From IMG/VR virus record IMGVR_UViG_3300031837_000052, positions 1-25,519 of that record: a stretch of 25,519 bases of DNA; one strand, given 5' to 3'. The notes beneath the pieces were generated by a model. That model was given only the letters and a program-made list of their open reading frames with translations, ran no database searches and was not told the DNA's origin. Made by a program: the position numbers and the translations under genes. Shown one piece after another: positions 20,166-25,519 of this stretch; within the stretch, counting starts at the first letter, position 1, and every line of letters begins with the position of its first letter. The DNA is from a virus.

Positions 20166-21240
20166 ACAGACCGTATGATGACGCACATACAGTTGACTCG
20201 TGGAGTTCGGTCAACAGTGAAAACTGTTTACCGCCTCGGCTAGTTTTCGACCATTCGACAACCGAGTAAATGTTGTTTTCTTTGGCGTAGGCTTGCTTAT
20301 TCATGACGACTTCTCCCATCCACGGCGCAGGAATAAACGTCGCGGCTTGCCGTTTGCTACAAGCCGCGACCTTCTTTTCCCATTCAGATATCCTCTCGAT
20401 GTGTTCCGGGAAGCGCAGCGCAATTTCCTTAATTTCTCCCTTGTTGGCATTGATGCATGGCATGCAACCAACTCGTCCCATTCCGCATTTGTATAGTGGA
20501 TTGGGTTCGATACCATGGCTGGCGGCGTAGACGAATGTGTCATCGGCAGTCCAGTCAACAATGGGTCTGTACACATAAAGCTGGTCAGAAATTTTCTCGA
20601 ATTTCTTAGCGTGACGGCGGTTCAGAGATTCGTCACGCCGCACGCCTTGCCAACTAACGACTGTATGACCAGCGTCAACCAGTTCTAGCTGGTATCCGAC
20701 CGCCATGTCACGCTTTAAGTGCTCTGTGCAAAACTGCGCTTTTCTAGAAGGGAAGCGGCCTTTCCACATGCACATATCTAAGAAAGGGTTGCCGGTTGGG
20801 TATAGGTTCGCAAGAGCGCGGCGCTTTGCCTTGTTTGTCCAGCGCACGCGCTTACCTCCGCCGATCTTGATCGTCTTATGGACTGGCTCGCCCTTCTTGT
20901 TGAGAACAATGTTGCCCAGTCCGTCACGCTTCGGTACTGGTGTCTTGCCATCGACCTCGAACACTGGCTTGGTGTCATATTCCCTGCGTGTGCGCTGATC
21001 GCGAGCGATAAAATACCGTTTTGCGGCAATTTCCGCGTCAAAATTTGCGCACAAGATGACGATCTGAATACCAGTTTCGCGCTCCAAGTAATCGCGGTGT
21101 GACCAAACAAGTTCGCTCTCGTTGCCGGTGTCGCAAATTATTCCGCGCACTCGATGCGCGCCGAAACGCTCCTTAGCTAGCAACAATGTCGCTACGCTAT
21201 CCTTACCAGTTGAGCATGATACGACGTGAATGATACTCAT
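20158..21240 (-). CDS. PAPS-reductase-family PP-loop enzyme
   Basis: A 360-residue protein. The ATP-type PP-loop is SCSTGKDSVATLLL (8-21), followed by CDTGNESELVWSHRDYLERE (36-55). FCTEHLKRDMA (170-180) and VSWQGVRRDESLNRR (195-209) are the other family motifs. CGMGRVGCMPC (252-262) may bind metal or an Fe-S cluster. Residues about 72-155 are a basic insertion that I do not see in cellular CysH. Such phage proteins are annotated as PAPS reductase-like but are more probably nucleic acid or small-molecule modifiers (compare DndC of DNA phosphorothioation); substrate is unknown. It sits between ninG and the helicase-methyltransferase and is flanked by copies of the ninG end. Confidence 0.8.
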   Translation of the reverse strand: MSIIHVVSCSTGKDSVATLLLAKERFGAHRVRGIICDTGNESELVWSHRDYLERETGIQIVILCANFDAEIAAKRYFIARDQRTRREYDTKPVFEVDGKTPVPKRDGLGNIVLNKKGEPVHKTIKIGGGKRVRWTNKAKRRALANLYPTGNPFLDMCMWKGRFPSRKAQFCTEHLKRDMAVGYQLELVDAGHTVVSWQGVRRDESLNRRHAKKFEKISDQLYVYRPIVDWTADDTFVYAASHGIEPNPLYKCGMGRVGCMPCINANKGEIKEIALRFPEHIERISEWEKKVAACSKRQAATFIPAPWMGEVVMNKQAYAKENNIYSVVEWSKTSRGGKQFSLLTELHESTVCASSYGLCD

Positions 21241-21338
21241 TTTTTCAACTCTTTCAGTTTAGCCACGTAATGGACTTTGATCTGCTTCAGTTCATCAATC
21301 GACCACTTGGCAGGGGTGTTGTTGCTCTCAAGTGCTTC
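21237..21338 (-). repeat. Direct repeat, copy 2 (native ninG 3' end)
   Basis: This is the end of the intact ninG gene and the likely parent of the copy at 20022-20123. Its stop (TGA) overlaps the PP-loop gene start as ATGA. Confidence 0.85.
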
Positions 21339-21806
21339 GACGGCTTCTAGGCCTATTTTGGCGATTAGCCGAGGCCGATACTTTGCGATGTTTCCAGACA
21401 AATACGAATTACACTTTTCGCACTGCAAATGCACGTTCTGTTCATTGAACCTCAAATGTGGTGCTGCACCCACAGAGAGGAAATGCCCAGCGTTCACCTT
21501 GCATCCGCTTGAAGTGCCGCAGGAAATGCACGGCTGTCCGGCATCACGCTCCCTGATGAATTTATTGAAAACAACTTGCGCCTCCTTCAACCAGTCAGAC
21601 CGCGACTTCAATTTATCCAGACGATCCTTCTTTGCCTTAGTCGCTAGTTTTGATGCCGCCCTTTCATTCTTTGCGCGAATTGCCAGTGCAAAATTAATCG
21701 CGCAATCGGGGCTACAAACTACCGCGCCGAAATTATGATGCGGCTGAAACTCCTTTCGGCATGCTTTGCAGCGGGGGAGCTTCACTTTATTTGTGCGGTT
21801 AAGCAT
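21237..21806 (-). CDS. ninG: NinG (Rap-like) recombination protein
   Basis: A 189-residue protein from the ATG at 21806; it overlaps the methyltransferase stop as TGATG. The N-terminus has a zinc site, CKACRKEFQPHHNFGAVVC, with a further DC (four Cys). The C-terminal half is an HNH-type domain: CISCGTSSGCKVNAGHFLSV, then APHLRFNEQNVHLQCEKCN and SGNIAKYRPRL. Size and order agree with lambda NinG (204 aa), the Holliday junction and branched-DNA nuclease that helps RecA-type and Red recombination. It is in the usual late-early position. The longer upstream reading to 21857 lies in the methyltransferase gene. Confidence 0.85.
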   Translation of the reverse strand: MLNRTNKVKLPRCKACRKEFQPHHNFGAVVCSPDCAINFALAIRAKNERAASKLATKAKKDRLDKLKSRSDWLKEAQVVFNKFIRERDAGQPCISCGTSSGCKVNAGHFLSVGAAPHLRFNEQNVHLQCEKCNSYLSGNIAKYRPRLIAKIGLEAVEALESNNTPAKWSIDELKQIKVHYVAKLKELKK

Positions 21807-22716
21807 CAGAATCTTCCTGAAAGGATGGTGAATGCTGTTGCAGCCACTCGCGGACATTGCGCATTCCCAAGGGCGACAAGGCGCTCCAATCTGTGGGGAA
21901 ATCCATCCTCTGTTCCGTCCAGCGTGGGCAGATTTTTAATCTGCCAATCTCGGTTCCACGGTAAATGTTTCCACTTCCCCCTAATTCCTGAAGTGTGCCG
22001 CCCCAATGATTGCTTCCAGCGTTCGGTGTTGGGATCATTCGTCTCAATAGATGTTCGCCTAATCGCACTCCTCTTGATGTCGCATGTTGGCGCTTGGATA
22101 CAAGCGCCAAGCTCATGCTCTCCGATCTGCAATCCGTTGCCACTGGCGTGGGCAACAATCCAGATTCTCTCTCTTTCGTGATTTCCTCCCAGTGCCCCGA
22201 CTGAAAATATTCCCCATTCCGAATCGAACCCCATCTCGACCAAGTCTCCGAGAACTCGGTGTAACCCCCTAGAAGTGAGAGCTGGGCTGTTTTCCACGAA
22301 GACGATTCGCGGTCGTACTTCGCCAATGATGCGCTTGAACTCTGCCCACAATCCGCTTTTATCGCCGTCGATTCCTGCCCCTTTTCCTGCGGTGCTGATG
22401 TCCTGACAGGGAAACCCGCCCGCGACAATATCGATGAGTCCACGCCACTTTGTTCCGTCAAATTTCGCGACATCATCAAAGATTGGAAAGAAGGGAAGAC
22501 TCCCGTCTTCCTGCCGTGCCGCCAAGACTTGCTGGCAATAGCTATTGATTTCGACTGCGCAGACGGGTTGATGTCCGAGTAGTATGTCGGCAAGAATCCC
22601 TCCGCCAGCGCCTGCAAATAGATGCATAGTTCTGAGTCGCTGCAATTTACTGGCCCTCCCATTTGTTTTTCTTCGAGCAGTTTTTCGTGTGCCACATTGG
22701 GCGTAGATTGTTTCAT
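21799..22716 (-). CDS. Overlapping frame on the same strand as the C5 methyltransferase, 305 codons
   Basis: The ATG at 22716 overlaps the preceding stop as TGATG, and the frame runs 305 codons to 21799 over nearly the whole methyltransferase gene in another frame. The protein has recognisable features: SLAKYDRESSSWKTAQLSLL (130-149), FSETWSRWGSIRNGEYF (155-171), GLLPTPVATD (186-195), MIPTPNAGSNHW and RWTEQRMDFPTDWSAL (265-280). I recall this order (SxWKTSQxSL - FSxTWPRxGxxRNGxxY - GLLPTPxATD - LMxxPxxWT) from many phage and prophage proteins labelled hypothetical or DNA cytosine methyltransferase. It has no catalytic methyltransferase motif. Translation is not proven; the length without a stop and the coupled start support it. 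Confidence 0.55.
   Translation of the reverse strand: MKQSTPNVAHEKLLEEKQMGGPVNCSDSELCIYLQALAEGFLPTYYSDINPSAQSKSIAIASKSWRHGRKTGVFPSFQSLMMSRNLTEQSGVDSSILSRAGFPVRTSAPQEKGQESTAIKADCGQSSSASLAKYDRESSSWKTAQLSLLGGYTEFSETWSRWGSIRNGEYFQSGHWEEITKERESGLLPTPVATDCRSESMSLALVSKRQHATSRGVRLGEHLLRRMIPTPNAGSNHWGGTLQELGGSGNIYRGTEIGRLKICPRWTEQRMDFPTDWSALSPLGMRNVREWLQQHSPSFQEDSDA
21806..22645 (-). CDS. C5 cytosine DNA methyltransferase
   Basis: With the TTG at 22645, which follows GGGAGGG by about 9 bases, the protein has 279 residues. An ATG at 22627 is a close alternative, and the frame stays open upstream to 22747. Motifs in order: MHLFAGAGGG (7-16, motif I), VEINS (31-35, motif II), GGFPCQDIS (76-84, motif IV with catalytic Cys80), FVENSPAL (116-123, motif VI), HERERIWIVA (156-165, motif VIII) and LVALGNAQCPRV near the end (motif X). 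The protein is short, so the target recognition domain is small. It methylates carbon-5 of cytosine, probably to evade host restriction; the site is unknown. Stop couples to ninG. Confidence 0.9.
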   Translation of the reverse strand: MQRLRTMHLFAGAGGGILADILLGHQPVCAVEINSYCQQVLAARQEDGSLPFFPIFDDVAKFDGTKWRGLIDIVAGGFPCQDISTAGKGAGIDGDKSGLWAEFKRIIGEVRPRIVFVENSPALTSRGLHRVLGDLVEMGFDSEWGIFSVGALGGNHERERIWIVAHASGNGLQIGEHELGACIQAPTCDIKRSAIRRTSIETNDPNTERWKQSLGRHTSGIRGKWKHLPWNRDWQIKNLPTLDGTEDGFPHRLERLVALGNAQCPRVAATAFTILSGRF

Positions 22717-22889
22717 CACCGAATCTCGCCACGCTTAGCAGCCGCACGGTGTTCTGTGGTTTGCTTTGCCATGAATCGCATGAACTTTTGTGTCTTTGCG
22801 AAGGTTTCAGAAGATAGCGCAGCCAGGAAGCCGAACGATGGCCCCCAAGCTTCGCCGGTTGGTGCGGTTTTGAAGATGTGCTTTTTCAT
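22716..22889 (-). CDS. Small hypothetical protein before the methyltransferase
   Basis: A 57-residue basic protein: MKKHIFKTAPTGEAWGPSFG, FLAALSSETFAKTQKFMRFM, then AKQTTEHRAAAKRGEIR. The start lies 2 bases after the previous stop. Its stop is joined as TGATG to the ATG of the overlapping frame at 22716, not to the methyltransferase start, which supports translation of that frame. No domain is recognised. Confidence 0.55.
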   Translation of the reverse strand: MKKHIFKTAPTGEAWGPSFGFLAALSSETFAKTQKFMRFMAKQTTEHRAAAKRGEIR

Positions 22890-22891
22890 GG

Positions 22892-23413
22892 CTATGCGCT
22901 CACTTGTTCGCCAAACAGTTCATGGACGTTTTCAGGCGCAGGCGGCACAAGCTTGATTTCGATTTCTTGCTGGATCATGTCGCACAACTTGCCAACGTCT
23001 TTTACTTCAGGATGAACGATCACGCGAAATTCAATTCCTACAGACCCACCGCCGTATGGCGTGAACTTGAATTTATCGACCTTGCAATCCATGAGCTTGA
23101 TGTCACTCTTGCCGCCAACGCCGTAGCCAACGGTGAGGTGGTATCCGGTTCCGGTGTAATCCCACTTGATCGCTCCCATCTGCGGAAATACCAGTTCGGT
23201 CAATGCACCGTCTTCTTCCTGCTGCTCGATAAAATCCGGGTTTGTCGCTTCTTTGAAAATCATCTGGCGCAAACGCGGGTGAAATTCGATAAGCTTCTCG
23301 TTATTGCAATCGGCTGAAAACTTCAAATCGAATGCAGCTTTTCGCTCATCTCCATGAATCTCTGCGCGTGCATTCACAGATACAAGCATTACTTTCTGTT
23401 CAATTTCAAACAT
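22892..23413 (-). CDS. Conserved early phage protein, unknown function
   Basis: A 173-residue soluble protein, beginning MFEIEQKVMLVSVNARAEIH. It is a beta-rich protein with FHPRLRQMIFKEATNPDF, acidic EEDGALTELVFPQM, and a C-terminal FTPYGGGSVGIEFRVIVHPE, then VGKLCDMIQQEIEIKLVPP. I recall this pattern from early-operon proteins of phages next to helicase genes, without a function. The location suggests a DNA metabolism role such as ssDNA binding, but no OB-fold signature is visible. Confidence 0.7.
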   Translation of the reverse strand: MFEIEQKVMLVSVNARAEIHGDERKAAFDLKFSADCNNEKLIEFHPRLRQMIFKEATNPDFIEQQEEDGALTELVFPQMGAIKWDYTGTGYHLTVGYGVGGKSDIKLMDCKVDKFKFTPYGGGSVGIEFRVIVHPEVKDVGKLCDMIQQEIEIKLVPPAPENVHELFGEQVSA

Positions 23414-23434
23414 TCTTCTTCTCCTTGGGTTGTG

Positions 23435-24361
23435 CTACAAAATACCGCGTTGCTTTTGAAAATCGCGGAATAACATGGTGTGTTTCTCGTACCACAGCTT
23501 GCATCGTCCTTCCCAATCGCCATTGCGCTGCTTGTCGCAAATCAGAATTGAGTCTGGTACGTTTTCCTCCACGTCTTTCCCCGCTTCGATGTCGCGCTCT
23601 TTTTTCTTGTTTCGCCACACAATCAAAACATTGTCTGCCATGTTGCTGATGTCCGCGCTTCCACTCACATCAAACCGTGTCGGCATGCGTTCGTCGTTGT
23701 CCGGCTTTTTCAAATGCACAACGAGGTGAATGTGGATACCGTAGTCGCAAGCCGCTGCCGTGATCTCGTTCAAGAATTTTTTCTGCTCGCTTAGATCGTC
23801 TGCCTTGGTCATGATCTTCATTAAGCTATCCACCACTACATGCTGACATTGCAGCTTCTCTGCGCAGTGTTTGATGACCGCTATCATGCGATCTGGCCTT
23901 GTTGTTCCTTGCTGATCGTAGAGCCAAATTTTTCCATTTGTGCGCGTCAGAAAATCAAGAACTTCATCACGCCTTGGTTGCGCATTGCGGAAAACTTGTC
24001 TTACAATTCTGGCCAATGTTTTCACTGGCTTCATTTCAAAGCTAGCGATGCAAATCTTCTGCCCCTTCTCTGCAAGATTCGTCAATACCTGCCCAGTGAG
24101 CATAGACTTTCCAGAACCGTTGTACCCAGACCAAAGCGTAACCTCTCCCGGCCTGAAGTCCAGCCAAGTGTTCGCAAACGGCAATCGCGGATACATCGAT
24201 TGCTCGTTGACCGGCGCAAGCGTGTGCATGATCCCATCAAGAAAATCACGCGCTGGTTTGATTTTTTCAAGATGATCCGTTTCCTTGAGATACTCATCGA
24301 AATTGATGGTGTCCGGCTCCAGAATCCCCGCGAATTGCTCAATATGCATTCCATGCCCCAT
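23435..24361 (-). CDS. Replicative DNA helicase, RecA-fold (Twinkle/DnaB C-terminal type)
   Basis: A 308-residue protein with a RecA-type ATPase core. SGYNGSGKSMLTGQVL (98-113) is Walker A, VVVDSLMKI is Walker B, and a downstream strand HIHLVVHLKKPDNDERMP follows. GSADISNMADNVLIVWRNKK is the pattern at the end of gp4/Twinkle and DnaB helicases. It has no primase domain, so it is a helicase only, shorter than DnaB (about 470 aa) and lacking its N-terminal domain. It unwinds the fork with the DUF1376 replication protein encoded just upstream. ATG 24361 and ATG 24349 are both possible starts, inside the end of the previous gene. Confidence 0.85.
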   Translation of the reverse strand: MGHGMHIEQFAGILEPDTINFDEYLKETDHLEKIKPARDFLDGIMHTLAPVNEQSMYPRLPFANTWLDFRPGEVTLWSGYNGSGKSMLTGQVLTNLAEKGQKICIASFEMKPVKTLARIVRQVFRNAQPRRDEVLDFLTRTNGKIWLYDQQGTTRPDRMIAVIKHCAEKLQCQHVVVDSLMKIMTKADDLSEQKKFLNEITAAACDYGIHIHLVVHLKKPDNDERMPTRFDVSGSADISNMADNVLIVWRNKKKERDIEAGKDVEENVPDSILICDKQRNGDWEGRCKLWYEKHTMLFRDFQKQRGIL

Positions 24362-24686
24362 CTTTGAAAATCAGCATTGGATCAATCTCGCCAAGCGTGC
24401 AAAGTACCACCATGCGCGCTCCAGCAGCCGCTAGGCGCTCCGAAAGGTCGATCAGGTCATCACACATCGCGGGTGCATGCAAATGCACTGTGCAGTCGTG
24501 GACGAATCTAAAATCTTCTTCGCGCCATGCTTCCGCAATTTCCATTTCGACGGTCGCATGCTTTTTCGTCCGCAGGAAGGTTTCAGGGTCGCCCATCAAG
24601 CCGCGTCCAAGATCAACCTCAAAAAATATTGATCCTGGCTTGTACCCTGCTTTGCGCGCAGCGCGGATAGTTTCTTGTCCGTTCAT
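24339..24686 (-). CDS. Hypothetical protein of the replication module
   Basis: A 115-residue protein from the ATG at 24686 (ATGA with the previous stop). Parts: ETIRAARKAGYKPGSIFFEV, DLGRGLMGDPETFLRTKKHA, a helical Glu/Arg-rich middle, and ARMVVLCTLGEIDPMLIF near the end. It overlaps the helicase start by about 20 bases. No domain is recognised; the operon position suggests a DNA replication context. Confidence 0.65.
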   Translation of the reverse strand: MNGQETIRAARKAGYKPGSIFFEVDLGRGLMGDPETFLRTKKHATVEMEIAEAWREEDFRFVHDCTVHLHAPAMCDDLIDLSERLAAAGARMVVLCTLGEIDPMLIFKDGAWNAY

Positions 24687-25423
24687 TGCATGAACCAATC
24701 TGGCGAATTGCCGTTTTTATTTTCCTTGTCAAGCCAAGAAGCCTTGAACCCGGCCCACCCATTTGCGCAGCATGTTTTTAAAACATCGTTTGGCAAGAGG
24801 GAGGTTTTTTTAATTTCATTGAAAATAATATCGAACGCTGTTTCTGTTGGAGCAAGCTTTTTTACTTTCCTAACTGCAAGCCAGTCTTTTGCCACTTTTT
24901 CATCTATCCCGCGATTTTTCAAATCATCAAGCGGTGAATATTTTGAATTCTTTGGTGCTATGTTTTTGTTTTTTTTATTTAAAGGTGAAGGTGATGGTGA
25001 TGAGCATGAATCAAGCATTGCTTGAGCATTGCTTGGAGCATTGCTTGGAGCATTGCTTGGAGCATTGCTTGGAGCATTTTTTTTGTCTCTCCATCTAGCC
25101 GCAGCACCAGCAGCAGCGCGGCTTTGCGCTGTTTCTCTATTTTTATCAGCTTTGGCTAACTCTTCGTCTATCCGACCATGCCGCCAATATCCATCGACTA
25201 CATTGAAGTAATGCTTGATCGATGCTTGAGCAATGCTCCAAGCATCGATTGTCATTCTAGTAATTTGCGCAAGAACTTCAGGATTGTCGGGAGGCGGTCC
25301 GCTTTTCCAATAATCCATCATCAACAGAAGGTAAGCCCCATGTTGTTGTGTGGTAAGTCTGGAGGTAGCCGCCAAGTAGTCACCTATGTAAATTGGCATC
25401 CAGATATCAGCCTTCTCAGCCAT
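24683..25423 (-). CDS. YdaU/DUF1376 replication protein
   Basis: A 246-residue protein. Residues about 7-100 are a DUF1376 (YdaU) domain: WMPIYIGDYLAATSRLTTQQ, HGAYLLLMMDYWKSGPPPDN, then a helix with IDEELAKADKNRE. DUF1376 proteins stand in the place of lambda O-type replication initiators or replisome organisers. A low-complexity linker follows (NAPS repeated four times, then Ser/Pro-rich and Lys/Asn-rich). A C-terminal helical part with PLDDLKNRGIDEKVAKDWLA and CCANGWAGFKASWLD follows that. The ATG at 25423 has AAAGGG 7 bases upstream. Its gene contains the 12-bp iterons and a palindrome, so it may both encode and contain the origin, as in lambda O. Confidence 0.85.
   Translation of the reverse strand: MAEKADIWMPIYIGDYLAATSRLTTQQHGAYLLLMMDYWKSGPPPDNPEVLAQITRMTIDAWSIAQASIKHYFNVVDGYWRHGRIDEELAKADKNRETAQSRAAAGAAARWRDKKNAPSNAPSNAPSNAPSNAQAMLDSCSSPSPSPLNKKNKNIAPKNSKYSPLDDLKNRGIDEKVAKDWLAVRKVKKLAPTETAFDIIFNEIKKTSLLPNDVLKTCCANGWAGFKASWLDKENKNGNSPDWFMQ
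25026..25073 (+). repeat. Four 12-bp tandem iterons with A/T-rich flanks
   Basis: GCATTGCTTGGA occurs four times exactly (25026-25073), preceded by an 11-base variant at 25015-25025. On the coding strand this gives NAPS repeats. The left flank at 24961-24980 and right flank at 25074-25084 are T-rich tracts. It is a candidate replication origin element. Confidence 0.75.
25218..25249. repeat. Long palindrome inside the replication gene
   Basis: ATCGATGCTTG (25218-25228) and CAAGCATCGAT (25239-25249) are perfect complements, and the inside adds AGC-AAT-GCT with one unpaired C, so the stem reaches 14 bp. A further ATGCTTG lies at 25211-25217. The ATGCTTG word overlaps that of the iterons (TTGCTTG). 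Confidence 0.7.
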
Positions 25424-25519
25424 GCAAACCCTTTGAAAACCCCACGCAAAAGTTAGCGTCCCGGAACGGTCGTCTAGCGACTGGAGGGCATTTACGTGGA
25501 GTTATCGAAAGATTCACAA
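25416..25519 (-). CDS. Possible 3' end of a further early gene, cut by window edge
   Basis: One minus-strand frame is open from the right edge to a TGA at 25416-25418, overlapping the start of the DUF1376 gene by 8 bases. It reads TPRKCPPVARRPFRD, then ANFCVGFSKGLHG at the end. The overlap fits the coupled-operon style of this strand, but about 33 codons without a known motif is weak evidence. If it is not coding, the 95 bases hold the promoter or leader of the early operon. Confidence 0.3.
   Translation of the reverse strand, partial: VNLSITPRKCPPVARRPFRDANFCVGFSKGLHG

Noticed and set aside
21799-22747. Programmed frameshift joining the two methyltransferase-region frames into one protein
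   Set aside because: Both frames are open side by side over most of the length and the methyltransferase motifs stay in one frame, so no shift is needed. No clear slippery site with a downstream structure was seen.
25015-25076. CRISPR-like array
   Set aside because: The 12-bp units are directly adjacent with no spacers, and they encode an in-frame NAPS repeat.

Overview
This window is part of a tailed-phage or prophage genome (Caudoviricetes) with a P22-like, short-tailed head module. The evidence is the gene order read right to left on the minus strand: small terminase, large terminase, P22-type portal (754 aa), scaffold-like protein and P22-type coat protein. Most genes overlap their neighbour by an ATGA, TGATG or TAATG junction. 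Base composition is mid-range. The gene families (NinG, DUF1376 replication protein, PP-loop enzyme, Q-like late regulator) are those I associate with phages of Gram-negative, probably betaproteobacterial, hosts; the host itself is inference. No integrase, lysis gene, tRNA or CRISPR array is visible.

Layout. Positions 1-12226 (minus strand) are the late head module. It also holds several small virion-type proteins, a beta-helix protein, and a small sulfotransferase-like protein inside the structural operon. It is interrupted at 2587-3003 by a 417-bp gap. That gap has a sigma70-type promoter, a highly folded sequence and an intrinsic terminator, and is the best candidate for an undescribed phage RNA. 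Positions 12314-15149 are a control region. It has two plus-strand operons of small proteins, one with a ribbon-helix-helix-like protein and one with a DUF7448-like protein and a 9-bp-repeat protein. Between them lies a minus-strand operon with a helix-turn-helix regulator. Each plus-strand operon is preceded by a promoter with a palindrome in or over it.

Positions 15252-25519 (minus strand) are the early operon. From right to left it holds a DUF1376/YdaU replication protein whose gene carries iterons and a large palindrome (candidate origin), a conserved small protein, a RecA-fold replicative helicase, an uncharacterised protein, a C5 cytosine methyltransferase, NinG, a PAPS-reductase-family PP-loop enzyme, a helicase-methyltransferase fusion, small HTH proteins, a Q-like late regulator, and a run of short unknown genes.

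The most striking points are these. (1) A 305-codon open frame lies on the same strand as, and almost wholly over, the C5 methyltransferase gene, with its own coupled start. (2) The promoter-RNA-terminator unit at 2677-2969. (3) A 102-bp direct copy of the ninG 3' end on the far side of the PP-loop gene, fused to the head of a small HTH gene. (4) Candidate origin repeats inside the replication gene. All functional calls rest on reading motifs by eye; no database search was possible.
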